From positions 1 through 36,038 of the forward strand of contig NZ_BCNF01000043.1 of NCBI RefSeq assembly GCF_001485495.1: a stretch of 36,038 nt of DNA, given 5' to 3'. Positions 30,886-36,038 of the stretch are shown piece by piece. The notes under the pieces are model-generated. The model made no database searches and was not told the DNA's origin. It saw only the letters and a program-made list of their open reading frames with translations. The DNA comes from Gordonia desulfuricans NBRC 100010 (GTDB taxonomy: Bacteria; Actinomycetota; Actinomycetes; Mycobacteriales; Mycobacteriaceae). Position 1 is the first letter of the stretch, and every line of letters begins with the position of its first letter. The translations under genes and the position numbers were made by a program.

Positions 30886-31281
30886 ATGACCGTCGAGTCG
30901 GACACCGCGAGCCTGTCGGAGAAGATCAACGCCACCGTCGAGGCCTACGTCGAGTACCTGACCTCGGGTACGGCCGAGCAGATCGCCGACCTGTACGCGC
31001 CCGGCGCGACGGTGGAGGACCCGATCGGCGCCGACATCCGCGACACCCGCGAACAGCTCGTCGAGTTCTACTCGGTGATCACGGGTATGGACGAGCGCAC
31101 CGCCACCCTGAAGTGGAAGCGGGTCGCCGGCGACACCGCGGTCTTCGAGTTCACCCTCGTCACCGGGACCGCCGGTCTGCGCTTCGAGATCACCCCGGTC
31201 GACATCATGGTCTTCGACGCCGACGGCAAGATCGCGACGATGCGCGCGGTGTGGGAGGCCTCGGACCTCAAGCAGCTCTGA
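30886..31281 (+). CDS. Ketosteroid isomerase-like (SnoaL/NTF2 fold) protein
   Basis: This 131-residue single-domain protein has the family layout: an N-terminal helix with Tyr21/Tyr24, then LYAPGATVEDPIG with Asp45 at the position of the catalytic base (Asp38) of Comamonas steroid isomerase. It continues with FEITPVDIMVFDADGKIATMRAVW. It could shift the delta-5 double bond of a 3-oxosteroid or act on another steroid intermediate. The KstR-type site upstream supports steroid metabolism, while other SnoaL-like roles remain possible. ATG 30886 has a GGAGGGGG ribosome binding site. It is divergent from the MoxR operon with 183 bp between starts. Conservation of Asp106 or Asp111 as the second acid is possible but unproven. 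Confidence 0.85.
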   Translation: MTVESDTASLSEKINATVEAYVEYLTSGTAEQIADLYAPGATVEDPIGADIRDTREQLVEFYSVITGMDERTATLKWKRVAGDTAVFEFTLVTGTAGLRFEITPVDIMVFDADGKIATMRAVWEASDLKQL

Positions 31282-31290
31282 CCCGAAGCA

Positions 31291-31337
31291 CTCACGCCGC
31301 CGTGGATCGTGCCGTTCAGAACACAAGGCGGCGTGAG
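31291..31337 (+). terminator. Hairpin terminator after the isomerase gene
   Basis: CTCACGCCGCC (31291-31301) and GGCGGCGTGAG (31327-31337) form a perfect 11-bp stem with a 25-nt loop, starting 10 nt after the stop. A second, small hairpin ACCTCT-ACC-AGAGGT (31357-31371) follows before the convergent SDR gene. Confidence 0.55.
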
Positions 31338-31414
31338 GGTTTCAGCTCAACTCTCGACCTCTACCAGAGGTTGGTTGTTTCACGTAGAACAACGCGGGTG
31401 TCATTTGCCGACCG

Positions 31415-32092
31415 TCAGCGACGACCGGTCGGGCGCAACACGATCTCGGTCGGATGGGCGTCGGCCGGGGTACGGACCGCCTGTGCGACCGCCGCCGCCA
31501 CCGTCGTCGGCGCGAGGAACCGGGTCGGGTCGTAGTCCTTGCCCTCGATGGCGATCAGCTCACGCTGCATGTCGGTGTCGATCCGGCCCGGGAACACCGA
31601 CGTCACACGGAGGTCCGGTTCCTCGAGGCGCAGCGCGTCGGCGAGTGCCCGGAGGCCGAACTTGCTCGCGGCGTATGCCGCCCAGCCCGGATTTGCGCGC
31701 TTTCCGGCACCCGAGTTGATGAACACGACATGTCCGCCGGCCGCGCGGAGTGCCGGCAACAGCACCCGCGTCAGTTCGGCCACGGCGATCAGATTGACCT
31801 CGAGCAGCCGGCGCCACTCGTCGGCCGGGGTCTCGCCGACCGGGCGCAGGCTGCTCCCGATCCCGGCGTTGTGCACCAGCACGTCGAGCCGGTCGATCCC
31901 TTCGGCCGCCGCGACGACGGCGTCGTGATCGGTCAGTTCGGCGGTGAACGTCGACGCCCCGAGTTCGGCGGCGATGCCGTCGAGTGCGTCGGAGCCGCGC
32001 CCGCCGAGGATCAGGTCGTGGGTGGGGGAGAGCTGTCGGGCGATGGCCGCGCCGAGCCCGCGGGCGGCGCCGGTGATCAATGCGGTGGACAC
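31415..32092 (-). CDS. Short-chain dehydrogenase/reductase
   Basis: This 225-residue classical SDR has the cofactor-binding TGAARGLG at 7-14 and VHNAG at 73-77. Ser127 lies in INSGAGK, with Tyr140 and Lys144 in YAASK forming the catalytic set. GRGSD after strand 2 suggests NADP(H) preference. It reduces or oxidises an unknown alcohol/ketone in the cytosol. GTG 32092 has TAGGCT 7 nt upstream. It is convergent with the isomerase gene and divergent from the GH63 gene. A steroid substrate is possible given the neighbour, but no operator is seen at its own promoter. Confidence 0.9.
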   Translation of the reverse strand: MSTALITGAARGLGAAIARQLSPTHDLILGGRGSDALDGIAAELGASTFTAELTDHDAVVAAAEGIDRLDVLVHNAGIGSSLRPVGETPADEWRRLLEVNLIAVAELTRVLLPALRAAGGHVVFINSGAGKRANPGWAAYAASKFGLRALADALRLEEPDLRVTSVFPGRIDTDMQRELIAIEGKDYDPTRFLAPTTVAAAVAQAVRTPADAHPTEIVLRPTGRR

Positions 32093-32099
32093 GATGGCG

Positions 32100-32105
32100 A
32101 GCCTA
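32100..32105 (-). promoter_or_regulatory. -10 box TAGGCT of the SDR gene
   Basis: TAGGCT on the minus strand ends 7 nt before GTG 32092, consistent with a leaderless transcript. Confidence 0.5.
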
Positions 32106-32189
32106 CTTCTCGCCGCCCGGCTGCCCGCGGCCCCGCCGGAGGCATGCGCTCAGACGGCAGGCAGGGCCCGGCCGGGGCAGAATCTACGC

Positions 32190-33530
32190 GTGGCGCGCAA
32201 CGGATTCACCCAGACGCAGCTCGCGGCCCGGGCCGCGTACCTGCTGCGGGGCAACGACCTCGGCACGATGACCAGTGCCGCACCCCGGCTGTACCCGCAC
32301 ATGTGGAGCTGGGATGCGGCGTTCGTGACGGTGGGTCTGGCCCCGCTCAGCGTCGAGCGCGCGGTGATCGAGATGGACACCCTGCTCTCGGCGCAGTGGA
32401 GCAACGGGATGATCCCGCACATCGTGTTCGCCAACGGCCGCGACGGCTACTTCCCGGGGCCGCGCCGGTGGGAGTGTGCGCGTCTGGCCGCCTGCGCCCC
32501 CGACTTCCCCGACACCTCCGGCATCACGCAGCCGCCGGTGCACGCGATCGCCGTGCAGCGCATCCTCGACCACTCCCGCCGCCACGGGCGCACCACCCGG
32601 GCGGCCGCCGACGAGTTCCTGGACCGCCGCTGGGGTGCCCTGGTGCGCTGGCATCGCTGGCTGGCCCACGCCCGCGATCCGCAGGGCCGGGGCCGCATCA
32701 CCATCTATCACGGCTGGGAGTCGGGGATGGACAACTCGCCGCGCTGGGATGCGGCGTATGCCAACGTCGTCCCGGGTGACGATCTGCCGCCGTATCAGCG
32801 GGCCGACCTCGCCCACGTCACCGACCTGTCGATGCGGCCGTCCGACCACGAGTACGACCGCTACATCTGGCTGGTCGAGGAGATGAAGCGCGCCGCCTAC
32901 GACGACGCCGCGCTGACCACGGCGATGAGCTTCGCCGTCGAGGACGTCTTCGTCAGCGCGATCTTCGCACTCGCCTGTGACGTGCTCGCCACGATCGGGG
33001 AGGACTACTCCAAGCCCCGCGCCGACGTCCGCGATCTGCGGGCGTGGGCCGACCGGTTCCGCACCGGGGTGGTGTCGTCGACCAACGAGCGCAGCGGTGC
33101 GGCGCGCGACTTCGACCTGCGGGCCAACCGGTGGATCACCACCGAGACCATCGCGATCTTTGCGCCGCTGCTGTGCGGCGGGCTGTCCCGCGACCAGGAG
33201 CGGGCGCTGCTGCGGCTGTTCGACGGCCCACGCTTCTGCGGTCATCCGGACCTGCGGTACGCGGTGCCGCCGTCGACGTCGCCGATCTCCCCGGACTTCC
33301 GGCCGCGCGAGTACTGGCGTGGCCCGGTGTGGCCGGTGATGACGTGGCTGTTCAGCTGGGCCTTCGCGCGGCGCGGGTGGCCGGAGCGGTCGGCGCGGTT
33401 GCGTGAGGAGGGGCTGCGGCAGGCCACCGACGGCAGCTTCGCCGAGTACTACGAACCGTTCACCGGTGAGCCGCTGGGCAGCATGCAGCAGAGCTGGACC
33501 GCGGCGTCGGTTCTGGACTGGCTGGACTGA
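32190..33530 (+). CDS. GH63 glycoside hydrolase, glucosylglycerate hydrolase-like
   Basis: This 446-residue (alpha/alpha)6-barrel enzyme has HMWSWDAAF at ~37-45 with Asp42. WSNGMIPHIVFANGRDGYFPGP lies near 70-91. HGWESGMDNSPRWD puts Asp181 as a probable general acid, and EYYEPFTGEPLGSMQQSW near 419 supplies the second carboxylate. Length and these positions agree with what I remember of the glucosylglycerate hydrolase of Mycolicibacterium hassiacum (Asp182, Glu419), which frees glucose and glycerate from a compatible solute after nitrogen stress. No signal peptide is seen, so it is cytosolic. The start is GTG 32190 with CAGAAT 6 nt upstream; the ORF to 31944 overlaps the SDR gene. Mannosylglycerate or other GH63 activity is an alternative. 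Confidence 0.88.
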   Translation: MARNGFTQTQLAARAAYLLRGNDLGTMTSAAPRLYPHMWSWDAAFVTVGLAPLSVERAVIEMDTLLSAQWSNGMIPHIVFANGRDGYFPGPRRWECARLAACAPDFPDTSGITQPPVHAIAVQRILDHSRRHGRTTRAAADEFLDRRWGALVRWHRWLAHARDPQGRGRITIYHGWESGMDNSPRWDAAYANVVPGDDLPPYQRADLAHVTDLSMRPSDHEYDRYIWLVEEMKRAAYDDAALTTAMSFAVEDVFVSAIFALACDVLATIGEDYSKPRADVRDLRAWADRFRTGVVSSTNERSGAARDFDLRANRWITTETIAIFAPLLCGGLSRDQERALLRLFDGPRFCGHPDLRYAVPPSTSPISPDFRPREYWRGPVWPVMTWLFSWAFARRGWPERSARLREEGLRQATDGSFAEYYEPFTGEPLGSMQQSWTAASVLDWLD

Positions 33531-33577
33531 GGCCCGCCCGCACGACCATCGGCGCCCATCCGGCCGACCGCATGAGA

Positions 33578-33620
33578 AGGCCCCGCGGATCAGCCGGTTG
33601 TGGCGATCGACGCGGGGCCT
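33578..33620. terminator. Hairpin terminator between GH63 and MFS genes
   Basis: AGGCCCCGCG (33578-33587) pairs with CGCGGGGCCT (33611-33620) in a perfect 10-bp stem. GATC segments inside the loop (33588 and 33605) can pair further. It serves both convergent genes. Confidence 0.7.
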
Positions 33621-33658
33621 GACTCGTTCCCTCGGACAGAGGTCTGGAATTCGGCGGG

Positions 33659-34935
33659 TCAGTACTCTTCGGCACCCACCAGTGCGTCCTGCGGGTCGAC
33701 GTGGTGATCGGCGGCCGAGGCCACCCGCACGAAGCTCACCGTGATCAGGGCGACGATGCAGTAGGCGGTCGCGAACCACCACGGTGCGGCCACCGAGCCG
33801 AACCACTCGGCGAGGTAGGACACGAGCACCGCGGCGATCGCGGCACCGGCCCAGCGGGGGAAGGAGTAGCCGGCGCTGGACACCGAGCGCGGGGTGGAGC
33901 CGTCACCCGACGACATCGCGACGCCGGTGAACAGGGTGTTGAGCACGCCGGAGGGGAGACCGGACAGGATCACGGCGACGCCGATCAGCCACACCTGGTG
34001 CTCGGCGGTGCCGATGCCGGCGACGATCATGGCCACCGCGTAGGTGCCGATCGCGATCATCACACCGCCGCGTTGTCCGACGGCGCGGGCGAGCTTCGGG
34101 GCGATGAAGACACCGGCGATGGCGGTCAGCAGACCCCACCGAAGAAGATCAGGCCGGCGTAGATCGGCCGCAGTCCCATCGCGATGGGCGCCCACGCGAT
34201 CACGGTGAACAGTGCGCCGGTGTAGAACGCCGAACCGATCGAGGTGATCAGCAGGGTGCGGTTGCGCAGTGCGAGGATCGGGTCGACGAGCCGGACCTTC
34301 GTCCGGGACGGGGCCGGGCCGTCCTTCGGCAGCATCGCCGCACACAGGATCGCACCGATCAGCATCAGGATCGCGGTGCCGCCGAACGGGGCACGCCAGG
34401 TCCACTCGCCGAGCAGGGCGCCGATCAGCGGACCGACGGCCAGGCCCACGCCGAGCGCGGCCTCGTACAGCATGATCGCGCCGTGGTGGCTGCCCTCGGC
34501 CTCGCTGACGATGAAGGCCAGGGCGGTGGCCAGGAACAGGGCATTGCCCAGACCCCACAGCACGCGGTAGATGATCAGCTGGTCGATATCGCTGGCGAAC
34601 ACCGACAGTGCCGCGGCCAGGATGATCAGGGTCAGGCCGGTGACGAGTGTGCGCTTGGGGCCGAAGCGCGACGCCGACCATCCGGTGATCAGCATGGCCA
34701 CACACTGCACGCCGACGTACACGCCGAACAGCAGGGTCAGCTTGTTGGGCGGGGCGTCGAGCGCCTCGGCGATGCTGTGCAGGATCGGGTCCACCAGACC
34801 GATGCCCATGAACGCGACCACCGCGGCGAAGGCGGTGATCCACACGGTGCGGGGCTGGTGGGCGAAGGTCTGGAGGAACGACTGTCCCTCATGGGCGTCG
34901 GTGGACGACGACGCCCTGGAATCAACGGTGGTCAT
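33659..34935 (-). pseudogene. MFS transporter broken by a one-base frameshift
   Basis: The N-terminal part (34935-34126) has eight to nine helices' worth of MFS sequence, with GWSASRFGPKRTLVTG as the TM2-TM3 loop motif and FGGTAILMLIGAILCA. It then ends early at 34126 (IYAGLIFFGGVC). The remainder (from about 34143 to the stop at 33659) continues in another frame as WGLLTAIAGVFIAPKLARAVG, with the last membrane helices. A single base lost in the G-run at 34134-34143 would join the two into about 424 residues. Upstream the start ATG 34935 has AGGAAG. It follows the MarR gene by 72 bp on the same strand. Either the exporter is inactive or the sequence has an error. Confidence 0.85.
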
Positions 34936-35007
34936 ACGGCTTCCTCGGAACGGACACTGCGGTGGACGGTTTCTGCGGGGTATCCACTCGACGACGAGTG
35001 GGCCCGG

Positions 35008-35463
35008 TCAGACGGGGGGCTGCCCCTCGAGCGCCGTGTGCAGCGCCTGGAGGGCCGGGGCGGCGGCGGCCAGTGAGGCGCGGTCGTCGTCGGAGAGCTG
35101 TTCGACGGCGCGTGCGAGCACGTCGTCACGTCGGTCCCGGACCCGATGCACGGTGTCTTCGCCGTGCTCGGTCAGCGACACCAGCACGGCGCGCCGATCC
35201 GAGGGATCGGGGGAGCGCTGGGCCAGGCCGGTGCGGATGAGTCCGTCGATCACGCTGGTCGCGGTGGGCATCCGGATGGATTCGCGGGCGGCGAACTCGC
35301 CCATCCGCATGGCGCCGTGGTCGAGCAGGGTCACCAGGGCCGAGGCTTGCGCGGCCGAGTACTCGGGGGCCGGGGTATGCCGACGCAAGGACAGGTACAT
35401 GCGGGTGATCGCGGGCCGTATCTGCCTCGCGATCGTTGCGCTGTCCGATCCTGCGGTGGTCAT
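35008..35463 (-). CDS. MarR family transcriptional regulator
   Basis: This 151-residue winged-helix dimer has an N-terminal dimerisation helix (DSATIARQIRPAITRMYLSLRR). The recognition region follows (LVTLLDHGAMRMGEFAARESIRMPTATSVIDGLIRTGLAQR), with the wing SPDPSDRRAVLVSLT. DxRxxxVxLT is the MarR hallmark. It probably represses itself and the MFS gene downstream and is released by a small ligand such as a phenolic compound. ATG 35463 is preferred with TAGTGT 8 nt upstream; GTG 35475 would add four residues. The long inverted repeat covering its start is the likely operator. Confidence 0.93.
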   Translation of the reverse strand: MTTAGSDSATIARQIRPAITRMYLSLRRHTPAPEYSAAQASALVTLLDHGAMRMGEFAARESIRMPTATSVIDGLIRTGLAQRSPDPSDRRAVLVSLTEHGEDTVHRVRDRRDDVLARAVEQLSDDDRASLAAAAPALQALHTALEGQPPV

Positions 35464-35464
35464 G

Positions 35465-35495
35465 TTTAGATACACTAATACTTCGAGAATCTAAA
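35465..35495. promoter_or_regulatory. MarR operator candidate TTTAGAT-N17-ATCTAAA
   Basis: TTTAGAT (35465-35471) and ATCTAAA (35489-35495) form an inverted repeat across an A+T-rich 31-bp stretch, exceptional in this G+C-rich DNA. It overlaps the marR start and promoter, so binding would autoregulate. Confidence 0.6.
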
Positions 35496-35535
35496 TAAAA
35501 GCGTTGTGGCGCGTTTCACCGGGGGCGGGGCTGGG

Positions 35536-35541
35536 TAGGTT
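35536..35541 (+). promoter_or_regulatory. -10 box TAGGTT of the PLDc_N-like gene
   Basis: TAGGTT ends 6 nt before GTG 35548, a leaderless-type promoter divergent from marR. Confidence 0.5.
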
Positions 35542-35547
35542 GGACGG

Positions 35548-35808
35548 GTGAGCCCGTCGAAGAAGCGACCACTGTCCCCTCGATCGCGCGCGATCCTCCG
35601 TGTCGGTGTGCCGATCCAGTTCGCGCTGCAGGGCCTCACGCTCTGGGATCTCGCCCACCGTCCGGCCGATCAGGTGCGCGGCCCCAAGAAGGCATGGGTG
35701 GCCGCGAGCTTCGTCAACTTCATCGGGCCGATCGCCTACCTGCGGTGGGGTCGGCGCAACACCCCGCCCCCGGTGGCTGCGGCGCCGCCATCGATCTCGT
35801 CACTCTGA
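35548..35808 (+). CDS. Small membrane protein, PLDc_N-like
   Basis: This 86-residue protein has a basic N-terminus (SPSKKRPLSPRSR), a membrane segment (~17-34), the stretch DLAHRPADQVRGPKKAWVAAS, a second helix (FVNFIGPIAYLRWGRR) and a Pro-rich end. The spacing of the Asp/Arg/Lys loop and Gly-Pro-Ile-Ala-Tyr helix matches the phospholipase D-nuclease N-terminal (PLDc_N) family of small two-helix proteins of unknown role. GTG 35548 is supported by the TAGGTT box. It is divergent from marR with 84 bp between starts. Confidence 0.75.
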   Translation: MSPSKKRPLSPRSRAILRVGVPIQFALQGLTLWDLAHRPADQVRGPKKAWVAASFVNFIGPIAYLRWGRRNTPPPVAAAPPSISSL

Positions 35809-35869
35809 GTCGTAGCAGGACGCCGCGGGCGTTCTGTTCGAACACGAGGTGCCGCACGCAGACACGGCT

Positions 35870-36038
35870 GGTTGGGCCGATGAAAACCTCCGTCGGCCGA
35901 GTTCGTGACGTCACCACGGGTGGGGACGTCCCGCGCTGATGTGGAGCGTTGCACGGTGGTTGAGCCGATGAAAACCTCCGCCGGCCGGGTTCGTCACGCC
36001 ACCACGGGTGGGGACGTTCCGTGCGAATGTGGAGCGCT
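35870..36038. repeat. 88-bp-period direct repeat, two copies reaching the window end
   Basis: Copies at 35870-35950 and 35958-36038 are 81 bp each and differ at 10 positions, mostly transitions, with a 7-bp spacer. Each contains GATGAAAACCTCCG and CACCACGGGTGGGGACG, the latter able to form a hairpin with flanking GACGTC in copy one. The array may continue past the edge. Confidence 0.9.

Noticed and set aside
1..36038. tRNA, rRNA, prophage or insertion sequence
   Set aside because: No cloverleaf-like segment, ribosomal sequence, transposase, integrase or terminal inverted repeat pair was recognised by eye. A tRNAscan or ISfinder search would be decisive.

Overview
The window is chromosomal DNA from a G+C-rich, mycolic-acid-lineage actinobacterium (Mycobacteriales). 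Gordonia or a close relative is the best guess. The reasons are codon usage, frequent GTG starts, a mycobacterial-type LeuRS, a KstR-like operator, a MoxR/DUF58/DUF4350/DUF4129/RDD/SpoIIM neighbourhood, and gene pairs I remember from M. tuberculosis: Nudix/pcnA (Rv3908/Rv3907c), MFS/YqgE/leuS (Rv0037c/Rv0038/Rv0041) and the Rv3689-Rv3695 block. Those loci lie near oriC in M. tuberculosis, so this is probably an origin-proximal segment. No tRNA, rRNA, CRISPR array, insertion sequence or prophage was recognised.

Layout. 1-5.9 kb: a truncated MutT4-like Nudix hydrolase divergent from the CCA-adding enzyme, then a diacylglycerol-kinase-family lipid kinase, a stand-alone EgtE-like PLP enzyme and a DxDxDG calcium-motif protein. 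5.8-12.4 kb: an MFS exporter divergent from YqgE, a secreted S15/CocE-type hydrolase, a DedA protein, a bile-acid-symporter-like transporter and an SdpI-like membrane protein with a Cys-rich tail. 12.5-19.7 kb: leuS, a TfoX-N + FUSC pair and an acyl-CoA dehydrogenase with an operator over its -10 box. 19.8-30.7 kb: an RDD protein and a SpoIIM-like protein (divergent), an unrecognised 750-aa secreted protein plus a GNAT acetyltransferase, then a five-gene operon (membrane protein, DUF4129, DUF4350, MoxR, DUF58) whose genes overlap by 1-4 nt. 30.8-36 kb: a steroid-isomerase-like protein behind a KstR-type operator, an SDR, a glucosylglycerate-hydrolase-like GH63 enzyme, a MarR regulator with a frameshifted MFS exporter, a small PLDc_N-like protein and the start of an 88-bp direct repeat.

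Working together. The MoxR AAA+ ATPase with DUF58, DUF4350, DUF4129, SpoIIM and RDD membrane partners is a conserved envelope-associated set of unclear function. Here it is interrupted by the unrecognised secreted protein and the GNAT gene, which is the most novel-looking part of the window. MarR and the adjacent exporter form a typical drug-responsive unit, but the exporter ORF is broken by a one-base shift.

Recurrent signals. Many starts are preceded at 6-8 nt by TANNNT, the signature of leaderless transcripts, and this helped to choose start codons. Short tandem repeats (15, 16, 21 and 88 bp) occur both inside genes and between them.
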